Source: Lentimicrobiaceae bacterium
GTDB lineage: Bacteria > Bacteroidota > Bacteroidia > Bacteroidales > Lentimicrobiaceae
Length of the DNA stretch: 64,000 bases
NCBI GenBank assembly: GCA_020636745.1
Contig: JACJXH010000002.1
Location: 639,083-703,082, forward strand
Direction: 5' to 3'
The notes beneath the pieces were generated by a model. It saw only the letters and a list, made by a program, of their open reading frames with translations, had not been told where the DNA came from and did not search any database. The position numbers and the translations under genes are program-made. Positions 1-8,883 of this stretch are shown piece by piece (positions within the stretch are counted from its first letter, which is position 1; each line of letters begins with the position of its first letter).

Positions 1-461
1 GCAGTTGATTCGGAAATGGCCACAGATGTGGGCTCGTCGAGGCAATGGGCCGCTTGCCCCCTGATAACTTTAATTCCCAGCAGATTGAAAATACCCGACT
101 CAGCTCTGAATACTTTTTGCTCCTCAAAATAGTGCTCATCCTTAAAAAAAATGCCTTCAGTTTTGTACGCTCTGGCAAAAGCCTGTACTTCTGGAAAATT
201 AGTTTTAATGGCCGGCCCAATTGTAGGAGAAGCACTTGCAAATTCAACCCGGTCTTCGTTTTCGCTCCAACGTGAATATTGCACCCTGTAGGTGTCAGCA
301 TATGCTTCTGGCTGTTTGTCGAAACTCCTGTGAAATCTGACATAACTGCTTATCATCAGGCAGGCTGCCAATCCAATCGCCAGGCCAGAGATGTTGATAA
401 AATAAAATCCGGGGTTTCTTCGTAAATCCCTGAAAACGATGCGTAGATAGTTCGAAAGCAT
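1..461 (-). CDS. MacB/FtsX-type ABC transporter permease (partial, N-terminal part)
   Basis: The minus strand from the ATG at 461 is open to the window edge, giving about 153 residues starting MLSNYLRIVFRDLRRN. The opening is typical of Bacteroidota MacB_PCD/FtsX permeases: a short cytoplasmic basic segment, one transmembrane helix around residues 18-42 (NISGLAIGLAACLMIS), then the start of a periplasmic domain (RFHRSFDKQPEAYADTYRVQYS). Family members export peptides, antibiotics or lipoprotein-linked substrates with a separate ATPase. The substrate here is unknown and the C-terminal FtsX helices lie outside the window. A tandem 11-bp repeat lies about 110 bp upstream. The call rests on N-terminal resemblance only. 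Confidence 0.8.
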   Translation of the reverse strand, partial: MLSNYLRIVFRDLRRNPGFYFINISGLAIGLAACLMISSYVRFHRSFDKQPEAYADTYRVQYSRWSENEDRVEFASASPTIGPAIKTNFPEVQAFARAYKTEGIFFKDEHYFEEQKVFRAESGIFNLLGIKVIRGQAAHCLDEPTSVAISEST

Positions 462-571
462 TGATTCGGTTTTAACAGATGCAATGCTGTTCTCAAATCA
501 AATGCCAGTAATTATAAAAACCATTACATCAAAGAGATACCTGTAAAGAGATTGATTATATCTGTTCGCTT

Positions 572-593
572 TTGTACATTGGTTGTACGTTGG
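572..593. repeat. Tandem 11-bp direct repeat (TTGTACRTTGG x2)
   Basis: TTGTACATTGG at 572-582 is followed immediately by TTGTACGTTGG at 583-593, with one mismatch. It lies about 110 bp upstream of the permease ATG. One-helical-turn spacing would suit a regulator binding two half-sites on the same DNA face. No regulator is identified. Confidence 0.4.
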
Positions 594-817
594 AGGACAG
601 GGGTTGACAGATGCGGTATTCGGAGGTTGGGAGTTATGAGATAAAAAGTAAAGTAAGAATCAGAAGTCTATAGTTAATAGTCTGAAGCCGGTTTGGTGGA
701 GAAATGGGTAGAGTCAGTTCATCAGTCGGAGGTTGGACGACAGAGATAAGAAGTAAAAAGGGATAATTATGGGGAAACCAATTTTCAGGTTTTCATTTGA
801 CTTCCATTCCCACAGGT

Positions 818-850
818 AAAAAAAAGCCTGCTTTGAGCAAAGCAGGCTTT
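818..850 (-). terminator. Rho-independent terminator of mrp-nfu
   Basis: A perfect 12-bp stem (823-834 with 839-850) closes a GAGC loop, and on the minus strand it is followed by an uninterrupted T run (825 down to 818). It lies 26 bp downstream of the nfu stop. Confidence 0.9.
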
Positions 851-875
851 GAAAAGCATCTACTGGTTTGATATC

Positions 876-1124
876 TTAGAAAAGATTAAGAGCTTCTACA
901 GATTTGATTTCAGGTAAGGCTTTTTTTACAGCTTCTTCCACCCCGTTTTTGAGAGTCATTCTGCTGAACGGGCAAGAGCCGCATGAACCTTGTAATTCGA
1001 CATTCACCACTTTGTCTTCAGTGAGTTCAACAAAGCTGATGTCGCCACCGTCGGCCTGAAGGTAAGGCCTTATTTGTTCAATAATGTTTTTGACCTTAAC
1101 GGTTAATTCTTCGTGATTTGACAT
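876..1124 (-). CDS. NifU-like (Nfu) iron-sulfur carrier domain protein
   Basis: This is an 82-residue protein made of a single NifU C-terminal (Nfu) domain. The conserved metal-binding CxxC is present at C48/C51 (GSCGSCPFS), preceded by the family's QADGGDI segment. Such proteins carry an Fe-S cluster to apo-targets in the cytosol. The gene starts 32 bp after the mrp stop and ends at a strong terminator, so mrp and nfu form a two-gene operon for Fe-S maturation. Length is normal for stand-alone Nfu proteins. Confidence 0.93.
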   Translation of the reverse strand: MSNHEELTVKVKNIIEQIRPYLQADGGDISFVELTEDKVVNVELQGSCGSCPFSRMTLKNGVEEAVKKALPEIKSVEALNLF

Positions 1125-1156
1125 GGTAAATTGTTTTTGAGTTTATGGCCTGGAAT

Positions 1157-2257
1157 CTATTTTGTAATTTCTACAATCTTTGTGGCTTCAATAGTAGCAT
1201 TGCGGATAGCAATTTGCTGAGCGGTATTTTCTGCCAGTAGTTTAAAAGCTACTGAAACCGGAGAACTGGAATCCAGGGCAATGGGGCTGCCTTTATCGCC
1301 CGATTCGCAAATACCCTGAACAATCGGGATCTGACCAAGCAGAGGTAGATTGTTTGCTTCGGCCAGTTTTTTACCTCCGTCTTTACCAAAAATGTAATAT
1401 TTATTTTCAGGAAGCTCAGCTGGTGTAAACCAGGCCATGTTTTCAATAAGCCCCAGAATCGGAACCTTGATATTGTCCTGTGTAAACATCCCAATAGCTT
1501 TACGGGCATCAGCCAGTGCAACTTCCTGAGGTGTGGTAACAATACAAACCCCGGTAACAGGCAATTGCTGAACGAGAGTGAGGTGTATATCACCGGTTCC
1601 GGGAGGCATATCAATCACCATATAGTCGAGTTCGCCCCAATCGGCCTCACTAAAGAGCTGTGTGAGGGCGTTGCTGGCCATTGGGCCGCGCCATACCAGT
1701 GCTTTGTCCGGATCAACAAAAAAGCCGATGGAAAGGAGTTTGATGCCGTATTTTTCAACCGGAGCAACCAATGTTTTTCCATTTTTTTCGACACCTCCGG
1801 GTTTGGTATTTACCTCATTAAACATCAGTGGAACAGAGGGGCCATAAATGTCAGCATCAATCAGGCCAACTTTTGCACCGGTGCGGCTGAGTGCAATGGC
1901 CAGATTTGCAGCAACAGTAGATTTTCCAACGCCTCCTTTGCCTGATGCTACCGCAATAATGTTCTTAACCCCTTCAAGTAATGGGCGTTTTTCACTTCTT
2001 AAGGTGGTAACTTTGGATGTCATTTCTATGGCAATTTCAGCCATGGGGTCAACCAACTGCTGAATTGCTTTGATACAATCCTGCTTTATTTTGTCTTTTA
2101 ACGGACAGGCCGGAGTTGTAAGTACTACTTTGAATGATACCTTATTGCCTTCAACTTTAACATCTTCAATCATGTTTAAGCTTACCAAATCGCGGTGGAG
2201 GTCAGGATCATTTACTGTGCGCAATGCATTTATAATCTGATCGTTAGTGTAGGACAT
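1157..2257 (-). CDS. Mrp/ApbC-type P-loop iron-sulfur cluster carrier ATPase
   Basis: The 366-residue protein has an N-terminal MIP18/DUF59 domain (about 1-80) and a Mrp/NBP35 P-loop ATPase domain. The deviant Walker A motif GKGGVGKST is at 106-114, with DADIYGPS and the MPPGTGD segment following. It is expected to bind and hand over Fe-S clusters in the cytosol, and it is co-transcribed with nfu. The region that carries the CxxC cluster ligands in enterobacterial ApbC reads IENMAWFTPAELPENKYY (272-288) and has no cysteine pair. Family assignment is firm; the cluster-binding mode in this variant is uncertain. Confidence 0.95.
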   Translation of the reverse strand: MSYTNDQIINALRTVNDPDLHRDLVSLNMIEDVKVEGNKVSFKVVLTTPACPLKDKIKQDCIKAIQQLVDPMAEIAIEMTSKVTTLRSEKRPLLEGVKNIIAVASGKGGVGKSTVAANLAIALSRTGAKVGLIDADIYGPSVPLMFNEVNTKPGGVEKNGKTLVAPVEKYGIKLLSIGFFVDPDKALVWRGPMASNALTQLFSEADWGELDYMVIDMPPGTGDIHLTLVQQLPVTGVCIVTTPQEVALADARKAIGMFTQDNIKVPILGLIENMAWFTPAELPENKYYIFGKDGGKKLAEANNLPLLGQIPIVQGICESGDKGSPIALDSSSPVSVAFKLLAENTAQQIAIRNATIEATKIVEITK

Positions 2258-2457
2258 GATAATTATTGCTATTTTAATTTAGAATCGGTAAAGATAATAG
2301 TTTTTTGCGATTCCGACGGGTTATTCTGGAAAATGAATTTACCATGTTATTTGGTACATGAGGTTTGTGTATTCCCGTTTAACTCATTATTTTACTTGTT
2401 TACCGGTGGAAAAAGCATATTCACCATGTTTTATTTTTCGCATGAAGGCTTGAAGTT

Positions 2458-2465
2458 TAATTTTG
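2458..2465 (+). promoter_or_regulatory. Candidate -7 element (TAATTTTG)
   Basis: This matches the Bacteroidota -7 consensus TAnnTTTG and lies 34 bp upstream of the ATG at 2500. No exact -33 TTG at the ideal spacing was found, so the call is tentative. Confidence 0.4.
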
Positions 2466-2499
2466 CCCACCTTCAGTCGATTTATTAAAAAAAGCAAAA

Positions 2500-3420
2500 A
2501 TGACAGGAAAAAAGTTTCTTTATTGGGCTGTGCGGTTTATTGTTCTGCTGATTTTATATTATGTCTTCTTTTTTCTTGGCGCTCAGGCAGTGGCTTCCCT
2601 CATGCCGCCAACGATGTCAGAACCAGGACTCGTGGGTATGGGCACTGGGATGCTGATTGTTGGTGTAGCCCATACATGCATGATAATGGCACTTATTTTA
2701 AGTTCGCGGTGGAAAGGCCTGAAATTAATGCTCAGTCTTGCTTTAGCTTATTATGGAGCCGTCACATTTGTCATGCAAATTGAAACCTGGTACTTTTTAT
2801 CAGATATTACAGTGAACCCGGGATTGCTTGCCCGGTTGTTTATCATGGGACTACCGGTCGCTTTTATTTATATTCCTTTGGCTGTGTGGATTTTGGGGAA
2901 GGCAAGGGGGCAAAATACAGATAATGAACGGGATATTAGATTTATGCCAGCCGGGCAGTGGTTATGGAAACTTGGTGTAATTGCAATCTCTTATGTGTGT
3001 CTTTATTGGCTGGCCGGCTATTATATTGCCTGGCAAAATCCTGAATTGCGCGCTTTTTATGGAAGTCCGGGAGATATTTTACCATTCTGGACCCATACTA
3101 TTCAAACATTAAGCAACGATCCGGGACTTTTCCCTTTTCAGATATTGAGAGCCATGATATGGACAGTTTGTGCCTGGGTAGTTATCCGCAACTCAAAATT
3201 AAACATCTGGTGGACAGCCTTGCTGGTCGGATGCTTTTTTAGTGTGCCTCAGAACCTGGGGCATATTATGGAAAATCCGATATTGCCCTTGGCCAGCGTC
3301 AGGCTTAGTCACTTTATTGAAACAGCCACCTCAACTTTTGTTTTCGGGGTAATTATTGTCTTGCTATTGTACCGGAGGCATTATACGTTCAGTGACCTTT
3401 GGGAGTTCAAAGCTGACTGA
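2500..3420 (+). CDS. Polytopic membrane protein of unknown function
   Basis: This 306-residue protein is strongly hydrophobic and contains roughly seven or eight predicted transmembrane segments, for example FIVLLILYYVFFFLGA near 13-28 and WKLGVIAISYVCLYWLAGYY near 155-175. I do not recognise the family. No catalytic or ligand-binding motif stands out. It is a single gene, convergent with the ABC-F gene (27 bp between stops) and preceded by a promoter-like element. The start was chosen because it begins the hydrophobic N terminus. A longer alternative frame (2463-2783) is non-coding in character. Confidence 0.75.
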   Translation: MTGKKFLYWAVRFIVLLILYYVFFFLGAQAVASLMPPTMSEPGLVGMGTGMLIVGVAHTCMIMALILSSRWKGLKLMLSLALAYYGAVTFVMQIETWYFLSDITVNPGLLARLFIMGLPVAFIYIPLAVWILGKARGQNTDNERDIRFMPAGQWLWKLGVIAISYVCLYWLAGYYIAWQNPELRAFYGSPGDILPFWTHTIQTLSNDPGLFPFQILRAMIWTVCAWVVIRNSKLNIWWTALLVGCFFSVPQNLGHIMENPILPLASVRLSHFIETATSTFVFGVIIVLLLYRRHYTFSDLWEFKAD

Positions 3421-3447
3421 TTACAAATAAGTTCGGAGAGCCAGGTT

Positions 3448-5103
3448 TTACGCGCTTTTTGGCTTAGCGGTTGTTCTTTCCAGTTCACGCATGTTATCCA
3501 GTTTTTTCTTGGCCAAAAAGCTGCTGATATCGCCCAGGTGTTCTTTTACCTGTTTGTTTCCAAACTCAAAAACCTTACTTACCAGGCCATCAAGAAAATC
3601 GCGATCATGAGATACAAGTATGAGTGTGCCGTCGTAATCCTGCAAGGCGCTTTTCAGAATATCCTTGGTTTTCATGTCCAAATGGTTGGTAGGTTCATCC
3701 AGAATAAGGAGGTTTACGGGTTCGAGTAACAGTTTAATCATTGCCAGGCGGGTGCGTTCTCCTCCTGAGAGCACTTTAACTTTTTTAGTCCAGCTGTCGC
3801 CGCCAAACATAAAGGCGCCGAGAATATCTTTGATTTTTGTTCTGATATCGCCTTTGGCCACATCGTCAATCGTTTGAAAAACGGTAACTTCCTCATCGAG
3901 CAAAGAGGCTTCGTTTTGGGCAAAATAACCAATCATGGTATTATGCCCGAGCTGAACCTTGCCTTCAAAGTCAATTTCATTCATCAGGCTTTTCACCATT
4001 GTTGATTTGCCTTCGCCATTTTTGCCAACAAAAGCAACTCTTTCGCCCCGGGTAATGGTGATGTTGGCATCAGCAAAAACAAGGTGGTCGCCATAACTTT
4101 TCGACATGCCTTCAACCATAACCGGGTAACTGCCTGATCGGGGCGATGGTGGAAACTTTAACCGAAGTGATGAATTATCCTCTTCGTCAACTTCAATAAT
4201 TTCAAGCTTTTCAAGCATTTTTACCCGCGATTGCACCTGATTTGTCTTCGAAAAAGTTCCGCGGAAGCGCTCGATAAAATCCTGGTTATCGGCAATGAAC
4301 TTTTGCTGCTCATCGTATTGTTTCTGCTGTTGTTCGCGTCTTTCGGCCCGTAGCTGAAGATATTGTGAGTAATTGACTTTGTAATCATATATACGCCCCA
4401 TGGTAACTTCAATGGTTCGCGTTGTAATATTGTCGACAAAGGCGCGGTCGTGAGAGATAACGATGACAGCTTTTGCACTGTTGATAAGAAAATCTTCAAA
4501 CCATTGAATTGATTCAATATCCATATGGTTTGTCGGCTCGTCAAGCAAAATAAGGTCGGGTTTGCGAAGCAGAATTTTTGCCAGCTCAATGCGCATGCGC
4601 CAGCCCCCGCTGAATTCACCTGTCGGACGGTTAAAGTCATCGCGAACGAATCCCAGCCCCATCAATATCTTTTCTACCTCTGCATCATAGTTTATTTCTT
4701 CAATGGAGTAAAATTTTTCGCTCAGCGCCGAAACCTGCTCAATAATCTCATAATACTCCGCTGATTCATAGTCAGTTCGGGCGGATAACTGATTGTTCAG
4801 ATCTTCAATCTGGCGTTCCATTTCAAAAATATGGGCAAATGCCTGTGCGGCTTCTTCGAAAACCGTGCGATTGTCCTCTGTTAATAAATGTTGAGGTAAG
4901 TATGCAATCACCGCATCTTTAGGTGCAGAAACTTTTCCCCGGGTTGCCGTTTTTGCTCCGGCAATAATTTTGAGTAAGGTTGATTTTCCTGCGCCATTCT
5001 TGCCCATGAGCGCAATTCTGTCTTTATCGTTTATGGCAAATGAGACATCTTTAAAAAGGGTTGTTCCTCCAAATTCTACTGTAAGTCCGTCAACTGAAAT
5101 CAT
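3448..5103 (-). CDS. ABC-F family ATPase (translation factor/antibiotic-resistance type)
   Basis: This 551-residue protein contains two ABC ATPase domains in tandem and no membrane segments. Domain 1 has Walker A GKNGAGKST (34-42), signature FSGGW (164-168) and Walker B/D-loop LLDEPTNH (186-193). Domain 2 repeats them as GKNGEGKST, LSGGE and LILDEPTNH. Between them, about residues 245-300, lies the charged helical linker (RAERREQQQKQYDEQQ) that reaches toward the ribosomal P site in ABC-F proteins. The closest subfamily appears to be the Uup/YdiF/YbiT group, but the Uup C-terminal DNA-binding coil is short or absent. Likely role: ribosome-associated translation factor. Confidence 0.93.
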   Translation of the reverse strand: MISVDGLTVEFGGTTLFKDVSFAINDKDRIALMGKNGAGKSTLLKIIAGAKTATRGKVSAPKDAVIAYLPQHLLTEDNRTVFEEAAQAFAHIFEMERQIEDLNNQLSARTDYESAEYYEIIEQVSALSEKFYSIEEINYDAEVEKILMGLGFVRDDFNRPTGEFSGGWRMRIELAKILLRKPDLILLDEPTNHMDIESIQWFEDFLINSAKAVIVISHDRAFVDNITTRTIEVTMGRIYDYKVNYSQYLQLRAERREQQQKQYDEQQKFIADNQDFIERFRGTFSKTNQVQSRVKMLEKLEIIEVDEEDNSSLRLKFPPSPRSGSYPVMVEGMSKSYGDHLVFADANITITRGERVAFVGKNGEGKSTMVKSLMNEIDFEGKVQLGHNTMIGYFAQNEASLLDEEVTVFQTIDDVAKGDIRTKIKDILGAFMFGGDSWTKKVKVLSGGERTRLAMIKLLLEPVNLLILDEPTNHLDMKTKDILKSALQDYDGTLILVSHDRDFLDGLVSKVFEFGNKQVKEHLGDISSFLAKKKLDNMRELERTTAKPKSA

Positions 5104-5123
5104 CGCAATTTTTTAATGAGGCG

Positions 5124-5131
5124 CAAAGATA
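5124..5131 (-). promoter_or_regulatory. Candidate -7 element of the ABC-F gene (TATCTTTG)
   Basis: On the minus strand this reads TATCTTTGC, a good match to the Bacteroidota -7 element. It lies 20 bp upstream of the ATG at 5103. No exact -33 TTG was seen. Confidence 0.5.
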
Positions 5132-5310
5132 ATTTATTTTGTGCAGGCAGGCGCTTTTGTCCTTGTTGTCATAAAGGTCAAGAGAATATAAGTCTGATAG
5201 ATAGCACTCAAGGATGGTTGTTTATGGCCATTTTCAGGGCCGATTTGAATATTTTGACCGGATATTGATTGTTTTTTATCTTTTCACCATCTAAAACGAT
5301 TGATTTTCAT

Positions 5311-5318
5311 TATGTTTG
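5311..5318 (+). promoter_or_regulatory. Candidate -7 element for the TonB receptor operon (TATGTTTG)
   Basis: This matches TAnnTTTG and lies 86 bp upstream of the first gene of the operon. The palindromes at 5338-5367 would fall just downstream of the start of transcription. Confidence 0.35.
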
Positions 5319-5337
5319 TGTATTAATCAATTCGAAA

Positions 5338-5367
5338 TTAACCCGGTTAAACCGATAATTACGGTTT
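5338..5367. promoter_or_regulatory. Overlapping inverted repeats, candidate operator
   Basis: TTAACCCGGTTAA (5338-5350) is a perfect 6+1+6 palindrome. It overlaps a second inverted repeat, AAACCG (5349-5354) with CGGTTT (5362-5367) across a 7-bp AT spacer. The pair sits between the candidate -7 element and the first gene of the operon at 5405, a position suited to an operator or an RNA leader structure. No cognate regulator is identified. Confidence 0.4.
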
Positions 5368-5404
5368 TACGAATGTGCAATGAGATTTTAAAATTTGTTC
5401 AGGC

Positions 5405-6112
5405 ATGAAATTTCATTTTCGTTTTTGTTTGGTTTTATTGCTTTCGCTGACTGTTTTCCGGGGTTTTTCGCAGAGTATCGAAAGAGATGAACTTGCGCAA
5501 AAGACTTTTGGTTTGGATCCACTTTTGCACAATGGGAAAGTTTACCGGTTTTTTATTGCTCCCGGAACAAGGGGAACTCCATTTTTTAACGGGCCTGATT
5601 TTGTGAATGGTTCGGTAAAGTTACGGGGCATTTTATACCACGATGTTTTACTTAAGTACGATATTTATAATCAACAGCTTGTTTATCAGTATTATGCCGA
5701 TAACGGCGGGGTTAATCAGATTATATTGTCAGATGCATGGCTTGAATCGTTCGATTTATTTGATAAGCATTTTGAAATAGTTGCAGCGAAGGATTCTGCA
5801 AAAAAAATATTTCAAACCTTGGGAAGGGGCAAGGTCAAGGCCTGTTTTTACTGGGATAAGAACTTGTATTTAAGTACACAGCTGGGTGCAACTAATTTTG
5901 AGTTTTCGGAACCTAATCGGTATGCATACTTGTTATTAGATAACCAACTCATAAAGTACAATAACAATAAGAGCTTTTTTAAAGCCTTCCCGGCCGGATA
6001 TCAATCCGTGTTGAGAAAATATCTCAGACAACAGAATGTGAACATGAAAAAAGCGTCAGAAGAAGTCGTAATTCATGTGCTTGACTACTGCAATAAACTA
6101 TTGGCCGAATGA
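5405..6112 (+). CDS. Exported protein of unknown function, first gene of TonB receptor operon
   Basis: This 235-residue protein has a clear signal peptide (hydrophobic residues about 7-19, cleavage after GFSQ). The mature part is mixed alpha/beta with many aromatics (LHNGKVYRFF, VYQYYADNGG) and no recognised catalytic motif. I do not know the family. Its stop overlaps the ATG of the TonB-dependent receptor gene by 4 bp (ATGA), which implies translational coupling. It is therefore probably a periplasmic or outer-membrane accessory of that receptor; this is inference from position only. Confidence 0.85.
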   Translation: MKFHFRFCLVLLLSLTVFRGFSQSIERDELAQKTFGLDPLLHNGKVYRFFIAPGTRGTPFFNGPDFVNGSVKLRGILYHDVLLKYDIYNQQLVYQYYADNGGVNQIILSDAWLESFDLFDKHFEIVAAKDSAKKIFQTLGRGKVKACFYWDKNLYLSTQLGATNFEFSEPNRYAYLLLDNQLIKYNNNKSFFKAFPAGYQSVLRKYLRQQNVNMKKASEEVVIHVLDYCNKLLAE

Positions 6113-8883
6113 AAAAAGGGATGATTGTCATTTTTTTATTTATTGCTTATTGTCAGGCATTCGGGCAAGACAATAACCTGATAATTTCCTGCAATTATCA
6201 TCAAATTACTTTTGACAGCTTTAGCCGGGATCTTACAGCAAAGACCGGAGTAAGAATCTATTATCCAAAAGAAGAGTTTGCAAATTTGATTGTTAGCGTT
6301 AAATGCGATAGTCTGGGAATAGAAAAAGTTGTCGAAATGGCGGTCAAAGGTTCAGGTTTTGAAGTTTCATGGTGGAATCATCACCTGATTTTGCTCAAGG
6401 GCGAAAAACTGCTTACTGACTTGCCTGAATTTAAACAAAAGTCAAAAGAAACCGATACCGTTCAAACAGAAGGAGAGGCTCTTACGGTTTCGGAAGAGCG
6501 CTATCTGACAGGGCGAAAGGCTGATGTAATTCAAACAGTTAGGATTGGTAAAACCGGAGCTTTGCTGAGTGGAACAAAAGCAAAAGTTCTGGGCCGGATA
6601 CTGGATGAAGAAACCGGAGCGCCCATTTACAGTGCTACCATTTATATTACTGAACTCAGAACCGGAGAGGTGTCTGATGTAAATGGCTTCCTAACCATCA
6701 TGTTAAAACCCGGGAAGTACAATGCGGTGTTTGAGTTTCTGGGTTATGAGAAAAAGAAATACCTGCTTGATGTAATTTCCGACGGAAGTTTTGTAATTCA
6801 AATGAAAAGAGCTGTTATTACAATGAAGGAATTTGTCGTATACGGCGACCGGCAAATGAACATGAAAATTAAAGATCCGGGACTTGATAAGATTTCAATG
6901 AAAACCATCAAGGAGCTGCCCATGATGATGGGTGAACGCGATATATTAAAGGTTTCAGGCATGCTTCCCGGCATTGTAAGCACTGGAGAAGGAGCCTCGG
7001 GGTTGAACGTACGCGGAGGGAGCTCTGACCAGAATGCTTTTTATATCAATAAAATTCCTGTGTATAATACAGCACATATGTTTGGGTTTTTCCCGGCATT
7101 TAATTCTGACATTATCAAAGACTTTGCTATTTACAAGGGGCATATTCCTGCTCAGTATGGCGGCCGGCTATCCTCTGTTTTCAACATACTCACCCGGCAG
7201 GGAAATCGCAAAAGGTTCACAGTTCATGGTGGTTTGAGCCCTATAACCGGTAATCTGGTTGTTGAAGGCCCTTTGAAAAAAGATACATGCTCTATTTTGT
7301 TAAGCGCCAGAACCAGTTATTCGGACTGGATACTGAAACAAATTGAAGACCCGGATATCAGATCCAGCTCAGCCAATTTTTACGATTTTTCAGGAGCAAT
7401 CAATTATGACCTCCGCAAAACACAAATGTCGCTGTTTGTTTATCATAGTAATGATAGGTTCAGACTGTCTGATATCAACAAATATTCTTATTCAAATAAC
7501 GGAGGAGCGCTTACCTTTAGTCATGTATATTCAAATTCACTCAGAGGTGAGCTTACGCTGATTGGCTCCCGGTATAATTTTGAGACAACATATCGCCAGG
7601 AAGTTTCAAGAGCTTACGAACATGCCTACAAAATGGAGCACTATGAAGCACGAGCAGATATTAAACAGGTGGTGAGTGATGTTCATTCTTTGGATTATGG
7701 TGTCGGATTTATCTTATATAAACTCAACAGGGGGGATGTAAAGCCATATGGAATCAATTCATTGAAAACGCTGGTTGAGTTAGGTAAGGAGCAAGGGATT
7801 GAAAGTGCTGCTTATTTTTCAGATTCATATGACTTCAAACCTTGGCTGAATTTGACATTAGGGGCCCGTTATACGCTGTTTAATCCCTTGGGTGAAAAAA
7901 CAGTTTATACCTATGCTGACGGAGCGCCCCGCGATATTCGTTATATAAATGATACGCTGCAGTTTGGTGCAAATGAGCCTGTCAGGTGGTATTCAGAACC
8001 TGATTTCAGGGCTGCTATCAATATTGAAACAGATATGGATGGTTCTGTTAAACTTGCATTTAATCAAATGCACCAGAACCTTTTTATGTTAAACAATACA
8101 ATAACTGTTGCCCCAAATACACAATGGAAACTTGCCGATTATCATCTGCAACCATCGCGCAGTCAGCAGTTTTCACTGGGTATTTTCCGGCTTTTTGTCC
8201 AAAGCGGTCTTGAAGCTTCACTTGAGGGATATTACAAAAAGACATTCAATGCGCCTGAATTCAAAGATGGGGCCGACTTCCTTGAAAGCCCGCTTGTTGA
8301 AACAACTGTTTTACAGGGAGCTCAGCGGGCATGGGGGCTTGAGTTTTACCTGAAACGCAGTAACCGGAAACTTGAAGGCTGGTTTTCATATACATTTTCC
8401 AGATCTTTTGTAAAAATTGATGGTGAAAATGCCTGGGACCAGATAAACTCCGGCAAATCTTTTCCGGCTAATTTCGACATACCTCATGCCCTCAATATTG
8501 TGCTGAATTACCACCTCTCCCGTAGAATCACTTTTTCGTCAATTCTTACTTATCAAACCGGGAAACCCATCACTTACCCTGTTTCTGTTTACTATGTTGA
8601 TGGCGTGCCTACGCTTGATTACTCTGCCAGAAATGCTTATCGGATTCCCGACTATTTTCGCACCGATGTTTCACTTGCCATTGAGGGAAACCTGAAGAAA
8701 AACAAACTGTTGCACAGCTCTCTTATTCTAAGTCTTTATAATGCTACCGGGCGCGACAATCCTTATTCTGTTTATTTTAAAACTGAGCATGGTCGCATTA
8801 AAAGTTATCGTTATGCTGTGATTGGAGTACCCGTTTTTACAGCAACATGGATTTTTAAACTTGGAAATTATGCATCGGAATAG
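6109..8883 (+). CDS. TonB-dependent receptor with STN and carboxypeptidase-regulatory-like domains
   Basis: The 924-residue outer-membrane protein starts with a signal peptide (about 1-20). A secretin/TonB short N-terminal (STN) domain follows (about 22-105). A carboxypeptidase D regulatory-like beta-sandwich comes next (about 162-235, VLGRILDEETGAPIYSATIY), then a plug (GASGLNVRGGSSDQN, FGFFPAFNSDIIKDF, PAQYGGRLSSVFN) and a 22-strand-type barrel to the C terminus. STN domains in this family commonly relay substrate binding to a transmembrane anti-sigma factor, so the sigma/anti-sigma-like pair at 11.8-13.4 kb is a possible partner. It overlaps the genes on both sides. Substrate unknown. Confidence 0.93.
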   Translation: MKKGMIVIFLFIAYCQAFGQDNNLIISCNYHQITFDSFSRDLTAKTGVRIYYPKEEFANLIVSVKCDSLGIEKVVEMAVKGSGFEVSWWNHHLILLKGEKLLTDLPEFKQKSKETDTVQTEGEALTVSEERYLTGRKADVIQTVRIGKTGALLSGTKAKVLGRILDEETGAPIYSATIYITELRTGEVSDVNGFLTIMLKPGKYNAVFEFLGYEKKKYLLDVISDGSFVIQMKRAVITMKEFVVYGDRQMNMKIKDPGLDKISMKTIKELPMMMGERDILKVSGMLPGIVSTGEGASGLNVRGGSSDQNAFYINKIPVYNTAHMFGFFPAFNSDIIKDFAIYKGHIPAQYGGRLSSVFNILTRQGNRKRFTVHGGLSPITGNLVVEGPLKKDTCSILLSARTSYSDWILKQIEDPDIRSSSANFYDFSGAINYDLRKTQMSLFVYHSNDRFRLSDINKYSYSNNGGALTFSHVYSNSLRGELTLIGSRYNFETTYRQEVSRAYEHAYKMEHYEARADIKQVVSDVHSLDYGVGFILYKLNRGDVKPYGINSLKTLVELGKEQGIESAAYFSDSYDFKPWLNLTLGARYTLFNPLGEKTVYTYADGAPRDIRYINDTLQFGANEPVRWYSEPDFRAAINIETDMDGSVKLAFNQMHQNLFMLNNTITVAPNTQWKLADYHLQPSRSQQFSLGIFRLFVQSGLEASLEGYYKKTFNAPEFKDGADFLESPLVETTVLQGAQRAWGLEFYLKRSNRKLEGWFSYTFSRSFVKIDGENAWDQINSGKSFPANFDIPHALNIVLNYHLSRRITFSSILTYQTGKPITYPVSVYYVDGVPTLDYSARNAYRIPDYFRTDVSLAIEGNLKKNKLLHSSLILSLYNATGRDNPYSVYFKTEHGRIKSYRYAVIGVPVFTATWIFKLGNYASE

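Larger units (their letters stand above)
462..875. other. Intergenic region with no supported gene; degenerate repeats
   Basis: This 414-bp stretch lies between the permease start and the nfu stop. No convincing ORF is present. It holds a tandem 11-bp repeat (572-593), a 10-bp direct repeat CGGAGGTTGG at 621-630 and 726-735, each followed by similar GAGATAA-AAGTAAA-like sequence, and the nfu terminator at 818-850. The degenerate, purine-rich middle looks like decayed non-coding spacer. Confidence 0.5.

Noticed and set aside
45..275. 76-codon frame on the plus strand
   Set aside because: It lies antisense to the well-supported MacB/FtsX-type permease frame, which has recognisable family features.
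1565..2063. Several plus-strand frames across mrp
   Set aside because: They are mirror frames of a strongly conserved P-loop ATPase gene and show no domain features.
2195..2488. 97-codon frame before the membrane protein gene
   Set aside because: It overlaps the mrp start antisense, has low-complexity composition and no recognisable domain.
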